The notes under the pieces were generated by a model. It had not been told where the DNA came from. It saw nothing but the letters and a program-made list of their open reading frames with translations, and ran no database searches. Position numbers and translations under genes: made by a program. A stretch of 64,000 nucleotides of DNA from Polychytrium aggregatum (taxonomy: Eukaryota > Chytridiomycota > Chytridiomycetes > Polychytriales), in NCBI RefSeq assembly GCF_025602895.1, contig NW_026516203.1, positions 434,001 through 498,000 on the forward strand, given 5' to 3'. Each line of letters starts with the position of its first letter. Positions within the stretch are counted from its first letter, which is position 1. This document shows positions 34,101 to 42,373 of this stretch, piece by piece.

Positions 34101-34451
34101 GCAGCGATTCGATTTGCGGGTCGCTGCCCTACCTGACTCCGAGCAGCTCGACTGTGAGACCGGCAAGGGCAAAGTTGGAGATGCCAAACGAGAGATACAG
34201 GATCGAGAGCGTCCAAAAGGCCAGCTGGGTGTCTAGAACCGTGGACATGAGCGTCTGTGGCGAACTCAGGGTAAGTTGCAGCCCGGGCGGCACCTTTGGC
34301 ATGGCGAGGGGCGAGGGGGTGGGCGTAATACCTGGATGGTGCTGAAGGCGCTGAAGATGAGCAGAAAGCCCATCGACAAGACCACAACCCGGGCGAGATA
34401 CTTGCGGCGAGCAGGGCCCGCAGCAGACCCAGAGGAGCTACTTTGGGGCAT
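19191..34451 (-). CDS. UNC93-like (DUF895) multi-spanning membrane protein, intron split by transposons
   Basis: UNC93-like proteins are major-facilitator-fold membrane proteins; fungal members have no firm function. Exon 1 (ATG 34449-34451) has a Ser-rich start and a first membrane helix (VVVLSMGFLLIFSAFST). The next exons give WTLSILYLSFGISNFALA, YALVLGALPYILMDVAYVIA and LLIPAAVLVGIGASILWTAQ, the last two being typical of the family. The exon ending at 33807 joins in phase to the one starting at 20718: WTAQ-G-TYLSRTAATKESAG, then YSGIFFSVYLFAAFVGAIGG. Later exons add LTGIASIGFLLLIYLCF, the TM near 20080-19940 and a C-terminal tail ending ATRDSSKM (stop 19191-19193). The intron between 33806 and 20719 is 13,088 nt, of which 12,891 is transposon. 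Without it the intron would be 192 nt. All exons look intact, so the gene may still be expressed if the intron is spliced. Confidence 0.78.
20736..21316 (+). repeat. TE1 5' LTR (581 bp)
   Basis: Defined by comparison with the 3' copy (32622-32906 plus 33331-33626, 285 + 296 bp, identical by eye). A TATA-like CATAAATA lies at 21107-21114 and an AATAAA polyadenylation signal at about 21190. Two bases after the LTR comes TGGCAAGACC, a candidate tRNA primer-binding site. Confidence 0.93.
21388..22626 (+). CDS. gag: TE1 gag (412 aa)
   Basis: Retrotransposon capsid/nucleocapsid protein. The ATG at 21388 (MASPSGLSEPELQAI) is the natural start; the open frame upstream lies in LTR and leader. The sequence has an N-terminal helical region, a Ty3-type gag core (RFSGKDPSRCNAFLSHCRL ... 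FGQVQPTIAAAREM ... LLTWSQDPLMFHFESGLKPS), a Pro/Arg-rich linker and one CCHC zinc knuckle (CFYCKQEGHIALRC) near residue 370. The stop is TAG at 22624-22626. The pol frame lies -1 relative to gag and is open from 22602, giving a 25-nt overlap. The frame looks intact. Confidence 0.9.
   Translation: MASPSGLSEPELQAIRAVIIQSAENARSLQDFSKFLHDQDDALNRITDRMDQVLARREEDVRQVVAASVQEALRSYQAQLPPPAPAPAPIRRAGRPYFGVPDDVDDPAQDPEDNPAGRNSATRQIGPPDRFSGKDPSRCNAFLSHCRLAFVSNPPLFQTERDKVFYALSYLDGTAADYMQPYIDQLERDPECSPPAIRDFAGFSEWLRAAFGQVQPTIAAAREMVRLYQVTSAAAYAAEYRRQAVHLLTWSQDPLMFHFESGLKPSVQDELSRRSFDNLEDLMQAAIAIDNRQEDQRSRRPNHRSAPAPAPARPAPLPFRPAPRPFAPAPPPRPAQAFNVPQPMDLSQASARRLTAEDKAALRAANRCFYCKQEGHIALRCPNKASSRLAAIDASLAVVDVNKLDDQENFSA
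22602..26532 (+). pseudogene. pol: TE1 pol: protease, RT, RNase H, integrase, chromodomain; frameshifted
   Basis: Protease (MIDTGAVTSF, DTG active site near 22858) is read in the -1 frame from gag and meets a stop at 23193-23195. The Pro/Ala-rich linker, reverse transcriptase (YLDD at 24151) and RNase H (DASDYALGAVLSQRDDEG) continue in the next frame to 25197. The conserved text then shifts frame near 25,080 and back near 25,222, where one C seems lost from a C-run. Integrase follows, with its zinc site (GHFGVAK, CDTCQRNK), the DDE core (SVDFITQLPES, VSDRGSTFAS, PQTDGQTERVN) and a C-terminal chromodomain (VEQILDSRLFRGKLQYLVHW). Three frame lesions mean no full polyprotein can be made unless some are assembly errors. 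The last codons are replaced by TE2: the frame now stops at 26530-26532 just inside the TE2 LTR. Confidence 0.88.
26528..26946 (-). repeat. TE2 3' LTR (419 bp)
   Basis: Identical by eye to 32184-32602 and to the solo LTR at 32907-33325. On the element strand it contains TATAAATAGCCCT and an AATAAA signal. The pol stop codon (26947-26949) directly abuts it. Confidence 0.93.
26947..31053 (-). CDS. pol: TE2 pol: protease, RT, RNase H, integrase, chromodomain
   Basis: One open frame runs from the frameshift site at 31047-31053 to the TAG at 26947-26949; its first internal ATG is at 30969. Order: aspartic protease (LVDSGASGNFIDEDF), reverse transcriptase (FVKKKDGSLRLCVDYRAL, YLDDILIYS), RNase H (VESDASDFALGCVLSQRG, LTDHKNLEYL), integrase zinc domain (HPGIRRTL, CDTCARSK), the DDE core (TMDFITDLPKS, VSDRGSQFTS, PQTDGQTERVN) and chromodomain (VEEILDSKFVRGKLHYLIDW). 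All catalytic motifs expected of a Ty3 chromovirus are present and I see no stop or frameshift. The chromodomain suggests targeting to modified histones, known for this clade and inferred here. Confidence 0.95.
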   Translation of the reverse strand, partial: GKRPGPVLSEGLEPEPCPPPSESEDIGKVPLVSTGEAVMCGQLRLASGPADTLSSGIVPVAPLVSLGTAPHPQVQIPELSCQPSAKLTVCASRNPGAEAGTEPKSCVSSVRRCSLVVPVAVRLPSGDSLSCEGLVDSGASGNFIDEDFVARHSVPTCSKASPLAVEGVDGKPLSSGPILRETAPLEVILGDVSQRLRFDVIRSPHQPLILGFPWLRTAEPKIVWSRGLLCLPPSVDSDPSPCTTSLSSCSTSSNVTPLLDDSTPLIDLSSSPTLPPSSSPSCLVPPEPLRSSQTPSSVVSSLSLLDVPPPVVCSSDIVQNKVTVEHYSDLVHAPPLSSDAPLRVCSIDYRSMRESLDACRHGTQPLTIFQVHVLPTDEPSTATVEVPAEYKDFLSVFSKQEADSLPPHRPYDCPIDLEPGKSPKFGPLYSLSEPELHALRDYLDENLAKGFVRPSSSPAGSPILFVKKKDGSLRLCVDYRALNGITVKNRYPLPLIGELLDRLRGAKVFTKLDLRGAYNLLRIRSGDEWKTAFRTRYGHFEYLVMPFGLTNAPATFQHFINDVLRTELDQFAIAYLDDILIYSADPSQHVEHVKQVLSKLRAAKLYCKLEKCEFSKTSVSFLGFMVSPEGIGMERSKLSAILDWPIPRNISDLRSFVGFANFYRRFIDGYAKIAGPMTRLFRKTHGFQWSREADKAFRSLKDAFVSEPVLVHPDPSKPFVVESDASDFALGCVLSQRGADDRLHPCSFHSRTLSNAERNYSIYEKELLAIKEAFEAWRHYLEGAQHPVAVLTDHKNLEYLATARILNQRHARWSQFLSRFDIRIQYRPGARNGKADALSRRSDYIPSSASVSRDPPLLLDPAAVIRVLRSRDARSSVASRSDPVDLLQLIAEEQARDPGLDKYRRDPKFVWNGQYLTFQNRIVVPESCRVPALKSCHDPVAVGHPGIRRTLALVSRQFWWQTYRKDVKEYVSTCDTCARSKAPRHKPFGFLLPLQTADRPWGTLTMDFITDLPKSKGHTCIFVVVCSLTKMAHFMSWRSLPSAEETASLFLDNVFRLHGLPDTVVSDRGSQFTSRFWKALCTQLGIQTSLSTAFHPQTDGQTERVNQVINQYLRCYTSYQQDDWAELLPLAEFSYNNLENSSTHASPFLATYGFHPRFEVPVVAGGPDVPSATERVEHLQRNLALLKENLEKAKSDYKHFSDLRRSQAPDLRPGDQVWVLTRNISTTRPSKKLDYQRIGPFTILEAVGTLAFRLDLPKDIKVHPVFHVSLLEPYKKNSLPGRVQAPPPAVVIDGNLEWEVEEILDSKFVRGKLHYLIDWKGYPVTDRSWEPADIVFAPTVAAEYHRRYPDKPGPRRTQDGTRRSLRRR
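31011..31053 (-). promoter_or_regulatory. -1 programmed ribosomal frameshift signal of TE2
   Basis: On the minus strand, the canonical slippery heptamer G-GGA-AAC (31047-31053) is in the gag frame (TCG GGA AAC). It is followed by an 8-nt spacer and a perfect 7-bp stem: CCGGTTC (31032-31038), a 14-nt loop and GAACCGG (31011-31017). The gag stop (31029-31031) is in the loop. A -1 slip enters the open pol frame. Sequence and spacing match known retroviral-type signals; function is inferred. Confidence 0.85.
31029..32006 (-). CDS. gag: TE2 gag (325 aa)
   Basis: Start at ATG 32004-32006 (MDPALVDRLRALEAELAEL), a coiled-coil opening. An in-frame ATG at 32057 would add a Phe/Ser/Pro stretch encoded by a T-run and is less likely. 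Ty3-type gag core (NQCKLYIRMQPHRFPADP, LLTGPALQWATPMLE) and a single CCHC zinc knuckle (CLYCGKKGHLVRNC) near residue 275 follow. It ends GNDQARF at TAA 31029-31031, 16 nt beyond the slippery heptamer. The frame is intact. Confidence 0.92.
   Translation of the reverse strand: MDPALVDRLRALEAELAELRTARDAPAAGYSVQMPDRYDGNRQGFRAFVNQCKLYIRMQPHRFPADPIKVGFVISLLTGPALQWATPMLEMGDPRLNSFGDFLERFSKVFDDPDRARTAESVITTLSQGNRPCAVYASEFLRIAADTTWNDGAKISFFRLGLSDDVRDELSRVRPLPRDLEEYIELCNELDARIRERRQERRSTPARYRSSQFAFGSASAAVPAIAPAPVLAPPHPSYIVSEPMQVDSAVSGPLTAEEKQRRRRFGLCLYCGKKGHLVRNCPVKFGSTRATGPPPGPPGPRIIRTIVYEDGEVQDFSSGNDQARF
32184..32602 (-). repeat. TE2 5' LTR (419 bp)
   Basis: Upstream LTR of the minus-strand element. 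It has the same termini (TGTGATGACC...CCTTACA on the element strand) and the same TATA-like and AATAAA motifs as the other two copies. Confidence 0.93.
32622..33626 (+). repeat. TE1 3' LTR, interrupted by a solo LTR
   Basis: The first 285 bp (32622-32906) and last 296 bp (33331-33626) match the TE1 5' LTR. Between them are a 419-bp TE2-family solo LTR and one extra copy of the CGGCC target duplication. Confidence 0.93.
32907..33325 (-). mobile_element. Solo LTR of the TE2 family
   Basis: A 419-bp copy identical by eye to the TE2 LTRs and in the same orientation, flanked by a perfect CGGCC duplication (32902-32906 and 33326-33330). It must come from an independent insertion followed by LTR-LTR recombination that removed the internal region. 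Confidence 0.95.
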
Positions 34452-34715
34452 GGTGGCGTGTGGAGAGCAGGAGAGCCGAGGGAAGATGCGGGGGGGGGGC
34501 GGTCGAGGGAGGGTGATGGGGGATCGAGGACTGGGCGACCAGACGACATATATTTTTTTCGGCCCGTGGACCCCATGGCCAGGAGCAAGGCACAGCCGAG
34601 CAGATTGTGCGAGCAGCCGGACAAATCGGGGAGCGCATGGGTCGTCTGTTGGGCCGTGGGAGCAATTCCTGCCTGCGCACGCAGGGGGCTGTGGTCCCTG
34701 GCAAAGGGCAGTCCT
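34452..34715. promoter_or_regulatory. Short intergenic region upstream of the UNC93-like gene
   Basis: 264 bp between the SLC45-like stop and the UNC93-like start, both on the minus strand. It must contain the UNC93-like promoter. A G-run lies at about 34490-34499 and an A/T-rich TATATTTTTTT at about 34549-34559. The tight spacing of two transporter-like genes is notable. Confidence 0.4.
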
Positions 34716-37115
34716 TCAGTGGCTGCTCTTGTGGCTGATTTCGGTCATCGAGAAGGCCTTGGCGGCTGCGATGGCAAGCCAGAGCGAGGACATTCGCAGG
34801 ACCCACCCGAAGGCATCCGCGTCGGCACCGCCGCCGTCGAAGCGGCCGATGATGGCAAAGATGATGCTCGACAGCAGGATGCTGATGAACTGCGGAATCA
34901 CAATGTACATATTGTGGATGCCCAGGACGATGCCCGAGTCGAGTTGCGAGGCGGCCGGGGCCCGTGGGACGGCCTCCTCGATGCTGTCTGCGCGAGAGAA
35001 TCGCAGCAGCGAGTCGTCCTCGAGACCACCGTCCGTGGTGGATCCCAGCGAGGCAGGATCCCGAGCTTCTTCGGCGCAGGCGATGGTGGACTCGGCTATG
35101 AGCGTAAAGGGGATCCACTGCGTCGCACCTGTCGATGGCCGGGTAATGAGAAAGGGCGCAGAAGCAAAAAATCGAGTCAGCGACCCGCTAAAGAACAGCG
35201 GCTGGCCAGAGCCATGCTGTGGTCGATGGTACTTACCCCACGGAATTCCGACAGCAGCGACGATAGCCACAGCCCAGGGCGCAGTCGTGACGGATATCGT
35301 CGTGATCATGAGCAGCGCAAAGAGCACCAGGGTGTAGGCCCAGACCCTGGGCAAGGTGAGATATGGCGCCCAGTCGGGGCTATTGCGCAAGCCCGATCCG
35401 GCAGAGTTCGACTTGCGAACGGTCAACCCCGGGAGGACCAAGACGGTGGCGATGGAAATGAGCGAGTTGAGCAGCAGCGCCAGCGGCCCATATCGCGACT
35501 CTCCTTCGGAAGTGAGCGTCGATGGATCGGCCTTGGAGGCGATCCATGCGGTGCTGAGGGCGGCGTAATCCAAATCACCGACAGGACCGAGACCAGGCAT
35601 GGGTATTGGTTGTTTGGAGGAGGTGTGCGTATTCAGCGAGCAATGGGTTTCAGGGAAGATGGGTAGTTGTAATTCTGTGGGCGTCAGCACTATGGGATGG
35701 CCAGCCAAATCCCGGAGAGAGGACGAGCTGCTCCAAGTCGCAAGCTACCCCGTTGTTGTTGGAGCAGCATTGGAAACGCAGCCACGATGCTCACCTGTAG
35801 AACAGAAACGGGAACCAGGCTGTCCAGGCAAAGAGTTGGACGTTGCAGACCTCCTGGATCGGCCGCGGCAGCGTCCGGAAGGCTTTGACAATGTCCAGCA
35901 GCGGCTTATACCAAACCGCCTTTTTCGGCGGAATCGACAGCGGAACTTCATGGGCGACCAGACAAGTGACCAGCAGCGTGCCCACAAAGACAGCAATCGC
36001 CAGGACACAGAGAACCTTCAGTTGCGTATCGCCCAGGAACGGAAATAGCGAGACGAGGTCGAGATAGCCCATCAGGTAGCCTGTGGAGTGACCGACTCCG
36101 TTCATCCGACCAGCCCAAGCGTTGGCCAATTGCTGCTGGTCGAAGGGAACCAAGTCGACGACAAGCATGCGACAGGCGGCCATGACGGCATTGATGGAAA
36201 AGTCCAGCAGATAGAAGGCAAAGACAGCCACGAGAATCGGTCCCGAGCTGGCCTGCACAACGACGATGCAGAGATCCAGACACCGTTAATGCGCTGTGAG
36301 CTGATGAAACTCGCTTGCTGAACTGATGGAACTCGTTGCTGTAATAGCAAACTCGGGGCCGAGCTCGATGGGCAGGCTCAACTGTGCTGCTCGCTCGCTC
36401 GGGGGCTGGATTCTCACCTTGTCAGAGTCGTAAAAAAGAAAAACAATCTCCTTGGCATATGCAATCAAGACGATCGACAGTACTACCAAGAGTCCTCCGG
36501 CTGGTGGTGTGGATGTGCCGATAGGGGAGGGTTTCGAAGCGTCCGGGGTCAGTGCGGATGGCGAGATGTCGCTCTATCGACCCGATGGATTGCAGCAAAT
36601 CAGGACGCCAACTAGCCGGCAACCGGCGCCAGGATGAATGCCCAAGCCAAGTATCAGGCCGAGTATCCAGGTCGATAACCGTGTGCATGGCAAGAATGCG
36701 GTGAAGAACCCACCAACAATAAATGGTCGGCGACGACCCAGTCGGCTGGTCAAGCTGTCGCTGTAGGCACCGACGATGGGCTGGACGACGAGACCTGATG
36801 GAAACGGAGGATTAGAGCATCGCAAGCGCCGTTCCACCCCATTGGTCCTGACAGGAGGCGAGCTGGGAACAATGCAGTGCCAGACAGGATGGGCTTGCCT
36901 GAAAGGGGGCCGGCAAGCCAGACAAGCGCTATGAGGGGCTTTGAGAGTCCGAGCGACAGGAGATATGGGGTCCCAAAGCCCAGCTCGACTGCCCACGCAA
37001 AGTTGATGCCGATGAAGCCCAGGGTCAGCAGAATTAGATCTCGGGTCGAGATCGAGCGCTGAGGGGCAGCGCTGGCAGCGGGCAGCTGGCTGTACTCGAC
37101 GCTGGCATGTGCCAT
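34716..37115 (-). CDS. SLC45/sucrose-type sugar transporter (GPH/MFS)
   Basis: Members of this family are proton-coupled sucrose or alpha-glucoside symporters (plant SUTs, animal SLC45, S. pombe Sut1). The start at 37113-37115 gives MAHASVEYSQLP and the first helix (LILLTLGFIGINFAWAVELG). The next exons give VVQPIVGAYSDSLTSRLGRR and PFIVGGFF; SRLGRRRPF is the family hallmark. The exon at about 36250-35800 has YLLDFSINAVMAACRMLVVD and FAWTAWFPFLFY. The last exons have LLNSLISIATVLVLP, TQWIPFTLIAES, LGIHNMYIVIPQFISILLSS and LWLAIAAAKAFSM before the stop at 34716-34718. The usual STTWVGE-like text after FPFLFY is not evident at the 35,790-35,680 junction, so that junction is unresolved. The substrate is not predictable. 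Confidence 0.86.
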
Positions 37116-37851
37116 TGCCGATGCCCTCGCTCGAGGAGTTGTGACGAAATGCAGGTTGAAGGATCAAGGGGCAGGTGCGTGCAGGTGCAGGTGTGCGGGT
37201 ATGCTGGAGATCGACAGAGTGCCCAAAGCGTCGCTGCTGATGGCCAGGGACAGCCAGGGAGATGCGGGAGAAAAGGAAAGGGAAAATCGTTGCTGGGGTT
37301 GCTGGCGATGCAAGCACGCCAACGACAACACACCCAGGTTTGGGCACCATTTGCCGACCACAGACAGCCGTCTGTCGACGACCACTCGCCCGAGGCATTA
37401 CCGATTTCGAAATGCCGCCCTGGCTGAGATGTGCTCGGCTGCTGGTCAACCAGCCAGAAGCCCTGTCCCCAACGGCGCCGGCTTGGTCTCGAGACAGCAA
37501 AAATGCCCAGCGAATAGGTCGCCCTCTTTCGCCCGAATCCTGGATGCTCGGAGGACATTCGCGCACCAGTCTAGATGGAGGAGTGGGTTCTGCCATCGAG
37601 CCGTCCTCCACAATGACCAGTGAAGGTCGACAGCGCTGCTTTCGCGGCGGCTCAGGAGACCACGGCCGACTGAATCTGGTATCGGAGCCGTATCGAATGC
37701 AACGGCAGTCCCTGCCCGCTTGAGATCGGTGCATGCCACGGTATTCCGCTTCATCGACGCAGGTCGTCGTGGTGGGATGAGTGACCATGTGTGTATTCAC
37801 AGCCATGGAGAAACAACAGCAGTAACGAGTGGGCTCGAATGGAGGGGACGT
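37116..37851. other. Intergenic: SLC45-like promoter / NDUFA7-like 3' region
   Basis: About 740 bp with no recognisable coding content on either strand. It is expected to hold the transporter promoter. Confidence 0.4.
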
Positions 37852-38975
37852 TCAGGCTCGACCCTGGATCGAGAACTGGGGGTTGACCTCGTTGGGAGCC
37901 AGATGAGGCGAGGACTTTTTCCAGTTGTACCTGTTGTTGATGATGGGAGGCAGATGGCTGGGGGTGTAGATCTGAGTGCTGGCGGTCGAGGTGGTAACTT
38001 GAGCCTCGCCGGAAGCGATGCTGTGCAACGAAATTGAGCGAGTTGACCCGATCAAACAACGGTCAGAGATATTCAAGCCATGCCACGATCCAGGCAGCGT
38101 TGAAATATCACTGCAGAGTATCGAGACGAGGCCCAGAAACGAGGCATAGAAACGAGGCATAGAAACCAGGACCAGAAACCAGAGAAACGAGGGCCGCAGC
38201 AACGCTAATCACCTTTTCAGGGCTCCAGAGGTCAACTCCTTGCTCAGCTCCTCCGAAGTGTACACGACTGTCTGAGGGTAGCTTCGGCGAACGTCACGGG
38301 TAAAGTACTGGTTCTTGGAAATGGGGGTGGTATCGACCCGGTTGAAATCGGGCTGGGATCTGTTGCGGCCGAGAGGACCCACAAGTCACGGTAAGCGCCC
38401 CGGCGATAAAAATGCAATGCGATGTGATGCGATGGGATGCAATGGGATGTGATGCGATGGGATGCAATGGGATGTGATGCGATGGGATGTGATGTGATGC
38501 GGGTGCTCGCATAATTCTCGGAAGGATGGACACAGGTTGGCTGAGCATGTCTCTTTCCATCAGCTTTCCATTAGCTCTTCCCATAGCTCTTCCCATTCAT
38601 CCAACCAAGCCAGCTGGTACAGCGTGCCGGGTCGCCCAAGGATGAATCGGTCGTACCCAGGAGCCACATTTCGGTATTCGCTCGCCTTGACGATAACGGG
38701 GGGGAGAGAGGGGTTCTGCAGTTGGACGCGAGATGATGGCCGCATTGTTAGTTTGTGAATGTGCGCGCCATAGAGGCAGTAGTGGCGATAGTCCAGAATG
38801 ACGGGGTCGAGGTTGGAAGGAAGACCCAGGCCGGGCAGCGGCCGGTGTCGAGCTTGCGGTTGTTGGGGATTGGAGTCGATGCAGATGCAGGGCAGACACC
38901 TACAACACGATAGAACCACTCCAGGTCGCGGAAGGACTTTGGGACGGCGTCGATGAAGGACTTGAGAAGCGACAT
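37852..38975 (-). CDS. Mitochondrial complex I subunit NDUFA7/B14.5a-like (fungal NUZM)
   Basis: This accessory subunit of NADH:ubiquinone oxidoreductase acts at the matrix arm/membrane junction. Start ATG 38973-38975 (MSLLKSFIDAVPKSFRDLEW). Next come a short hydrophobic exon (ILDYRHYCLYGAHIHKLTM) and NPSLPPVIVKASEYRNVAPG. The exon near 38370-38215 has SQPDFNRVDTTPISKNQYFT and RDVRRSYPQTVVYTSEEL, which resembles the YYCTRDGRR...PPSIIMSSQ block of animal NDUFA7. The final exon ends PPIINNRYNWKKSSPHL and QFSIQGRA (stop 37852-37854). The extended N-terminus with hydrophobic stretches is known from fungal NUZM. One donor site, either after RPGTL or after the following LAWLDEW text, is unresolved. 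Confidence 0.72.
38421..38500. repeat. GATGN short tandem repeat in an intron
   Basis: About 80 bp of imperfect GATGC/GATGG/AATGG/GATGT pentamers, partly organised in a 25-bp higher-order unit. It lies within an intron of the NDUFA7-like gene. Confidence 0.8.
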
Positions 38976-39176
38976 TCCGAACGATCTGGACAGGCGCTCG
39001 ATGCAGCTGGGGAGTTGTTCGTCTCGGCTCGTCGTTGACAGCAGAGGGAAGATCGTTGGCGACGGTGGTTCGCAAAAGGCAAAAAGCGTGCGATGGCCAG
39101 GGCGCGGCCAGCCACGGCGGGAGTGGGGCGGGATATTAAAATTTAATTACGTACCAGATGCAGGGTAAAACACAAG

Positions 39177-39258
39177 CGACAACTGCAGGGTTCGAACCTG
39201 CGCGGGCGAAGCCCATTGGATTTCAAGTCCAACGCCGTAACCACTTGGCTAAGCTGTC
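39177..39258 (-). tRNA. tRNA-Ser (anticodon TGA)
   Basis: On the minus strand the acceptor arms GACAGCT and AGTTGTC pair (one G-T wobble), with discriminator G as usual for tRNA-Ser. The anticodon loop is CTTGAAA with anticodon TGA, reading UCA. The T arm has GGTTCGAAC and the extra arm (TGGGCTTCGCCCG) is long, as in class II tRNAs. No intron is present and CCA is not encoded. Confidence 0.96.
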
Positions 39259-39601
39259 TCTGTCGGTTCTGGTCCTCCCGGTCATGGTACGTGCTCAATG
39301 CATCGCTCCACAGCATTCCGCCTCACTCAGCCACCCAACCCAGAGCATGGTGCCGCTCTGCTGTTCTGAATATAGCGTCCCACCAGAGACGCCCCAGGGC
39401 CAGAACACACGGCCAGCGACTCGCTCTGCTCGAGTTGCATCCATCCACCTCGCTCGGTCACCGGCGCAATAATCGCCAGCACACCGCATCGGCAATATGC
39501 AGCAGTCCACAGACACAACCAACCACTGGAATAGCTTTATTACGAAAGCCGCGGTGTGGAAACGGATATGCTCTCACGAAGCACGGTCACCAAAGACATT
39601 C
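39259..39601. other. Intergenic between tRNA-Ser and OST3/6
   Basis: About 340 bp containing the 5' flank of the tRNA gene and the 3' end of the OST3/6 gene. An open frame on the minus strand runs through part of it, but it is a read-through of the OST3/6 terminal intron. Nothing else is recognised. Confidence 0.4.
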
Positions 39602-41800
39602 TTAGAAGAACTGCAGTCGACCGCACAAACAAAAGGCGCCAAATGGGTGAGCTAGTGAGACAGACGGACCAGTGCCAGTACGCTCGATCGACAGCGATTC
39701 CAAGGCACATGGAGCTCGAACCTACCAGACCAAATGGATACTGTCCGCCGTGCTTGAAGTTGTAGACCTTGACCAAGAGCGAGAAGGCACCCAAGAAAGC
39801 GATCAGCAGAATCACACTGGAGATGCGCTGGATGTTGAGGTTGCTGCTTCCGGGGAACTTGACAGCCAGTCCAACAAAGAGCAGGGAAATAAGACCGTCT
39901 GTGGGTGGGATGGCAATGGCGGTGAGCAGAATGAGCAGCCAATCAGCTCGCATCCCTATAGTGCTTGCCTCACGAGCACATCCGCGACGGATGTAGCGTT
40001 TTCTCGGGTCAGACGCTACGCATGGTTACTTACAGAAGGTGCCCACCATCTGGGTCTCCACTTGGTACTGGTTCTGGTACGAAGGGCTGATCATCTCGGG
40101 CTGGCCGTTGCGCTGGCGTCCCTGGTAAGGGGCACCGCGAATTTGGTTCCACATGTAGCCCGAGGTGAAGGTGAGAATCCAGGCCTGAGAGTGTGAGCCA
40201 AATGTGAGTGTGAGCAAGTTGTGATTGCGAGCCAAATATGACTAATCCAAAACAAATTCTGTGAAAGCTTCATTGGACAGATCAGGACAGAGCCTCCCCC
40301 CCGAGCGAGATCCTGTTCCTTCGTTCTTGCTCTGCAGGAGCTTTGGGGGGGGGAGAGAAGCGGGCAGTGATACTAGCACGTGAACGCGACGCAAGACATA
40401 CCATGGCAATGGCTGTCCAGATGTGCTTGCTCTGGAAGATGAGAACAATGGCTGGGCCAGCAATATAGAGCGACGCCAGCAAAATGACGACCGAGCCTGC
40501 GAGAGGCGCATATTTGGTGTAGTCGATGGGGCGCTTGATGGTGACCGGGGGCTGAGCATAGCCAGGACAGAGGCCGAGTCAGTTTGAGCAACATTCTCTC
40601 CGGCCAGTGCAGTGCGGCAGATGACGGACGCTACCTCGATCTTGGCCACGTTAGAGATCCACTTTGCGACTGACTCGGCGAGGAGGCCGCTGCAAAATAA
40701 CAGCAGACGCAGCAAGATATAGTCAGCACACTGGAAGGGATGCTGGTTCGTTCGCACATTGAGGTTTGCTCTGATGGCGACTCACCCCATCGGAATATCA
40801 TAGACCTCATATTCGTCGGGAATCGACTTGGCGTTGGGGCCTTCGGTCGGAGGGAAGTGGAGGATGTAGGGCACGTTCGTCAACTTGAGCTGGTGTTGTG
40901 GATAGAAGCGAAAGCGAAGGCGTGGCCGTGAGATACTGAGTCGATCAAGCAGGCACGACCATGACCCGGCGTCAAGGGCAGGCCGATTGTGACCGGGATA
41001 TGCACGCCCGTCATGGCTGGAAAGCACGTTGCGCGATTTTTTGGCGATCCGAGCCGAGGCTCTATCTCTGTCAGGATCCTGTCAGGCGGACGCACCGTTA
41101 CAAAGATGTCTCTTCCGTTCTTGAAGTCCAGCGAGGTAAAGTAAACATGACCTGGGGTGAAGGTGGATGCCAGCGCCGAGGCAACGAGCTTCTCTTCCTT
41201 TCGGAAATCGCTTGAGGCGCGTTCCCCGACGGCAGATCGAGAGTCAGATCATGACACCGAACTTGGATCGATCAAGTGGATGTGATTCGCGATCGCAGGG
41301 CCATCGATCGCTTGCCCGTACTGGGCGAAAGGAGCCCACGACTGGATCCGCCGCCCTGGCCACTTGTGCCCATCATGTCTGCATCGGCCGACCGCTGGCG
41401 CACGTTCGAGATCGCATATCGGTATTGCGCGATGACCCGGTCCTGGTCAAGATGCAGTCTCGTCGACATGGCTTGTTTCGATTGAGGCCGCATCGGCGTG
41501 GCCGTAAACACCGCAAGGATCGGTGACCCTGCGCTCCACACATGACAACTCTTACCGGCAGGGCTCGCACTGGTGCTCCGACGACAACGCCGTCAACACA
41601 ACAACGAGCGAGTAGTTGCGCGGCTTCTCAGAGAACCGCAGGAAACTGGTCGTTTCGAGCTCAAAGATCTCTCCGGGCTTGTACAGATCGTTCAGCTTCT
41701 CGACCTTTTGCTGCGACGAGGCCGCAAGCACCAGGTGAGCCGAAAGGACCAGGAGAGCGACGAAGGCACTCAGACGCGGGACGGACGAGGACATGCGCAT
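39602..41800 (-). CDS. Oligosaccharyltransferase OST3/OST6 (MAGT1/TUSC3) subunit
   Basis: This ER membrane subunit has an N-terminal lumenal thioredoxin-like domain that helps glycosylate sites near cysteines. The start at 41798-41800 opens MRMSSSVPRLSAFVALLVLS, a signal peptide. Then come KLNDLYKPGEIFELETTSF, NYSLVVVLTALSSEHQCEPC and the CxxC redox motif CEPC. Downstream exons give IDYTKYAPLAGSVVILLASL, AGPAIVLIFQSKHIWTAIAM, MWNQIRGAPYQGR and TAIAIPPTDGLISLLFVGLA, then VYNFKHGGQYPFGL, the expected four-helix C-terminal half. The last coding exon is probably tiny: after YPFGL a GTAGGT donor joins an acceptor CTGCAG followed by TTC TTC TAA (stop 39602-39604), giving YPFGLFF. The 3' end is therefore inferred; the gene identity is firm. 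Confidence 0.9.
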
Positions 41801-42373
41801 GGGGAGAAGAGTCGCCACGGGGGGGGGTACGTTCGGTTGGGTGAGGACGCTGTTCTGCAGGCCGGGCAAGACGGGGACAGAACGGAGGCGGAACAGAACA
41901 GAACGAGGGACTGGCAGCGGGGAGCCTGGAATCTCGCTGGGAAGGGCGTCGCTGGGAAAACGAGATGCCCTTTCGCGGGCTGCATCCCGTGACTCTGCGG
42001 TGGGACAGGGTCGACGCGACGCGGGCAGTGGGTCTTGCTCCTGGTCCTGGCCCAGAGCAGGCCCAGAGCAGGACCAACAGGCCAGAGGGGCAGTCGCTCG
42101 CAACGCAGGTTCCAGGTTCGCTCGACGAGCGTCGATACAGGCGATCCTGAGAGGCAGCGTTGGGATGCATATGGTGGCGGCATGTGTCTCTGAGCGCAAG
42201 CCATGCATCGCGCCGGATGCACGTCAAACGGCATGGGAGCAATCCACCAACCCGGCGATCCTGCGGCTCTCCCTCGGCTCTTGCTCCCATCTTCCAGGGC
42301 CATCTCCTCCCCTGAGCCCTGCTGCTATCTCCCACTCGCCGCCGGGCCGATCGCCTCCCCACCACCACTTTCC
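41801..42373. promoter_or_regulatory. Divergent promoter region between OST3/6 and the LRR gene
   Basis: About 570 bp between two genes transcribed apart. It includes a G-run at 41820-41826 and the pentamer repeat AACAG-AACAG at about 41895-41903. The frame of the LRR gene is open upstream to 42203, so a longer N-terminus cannot be excluded. Confidence 0.45.
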
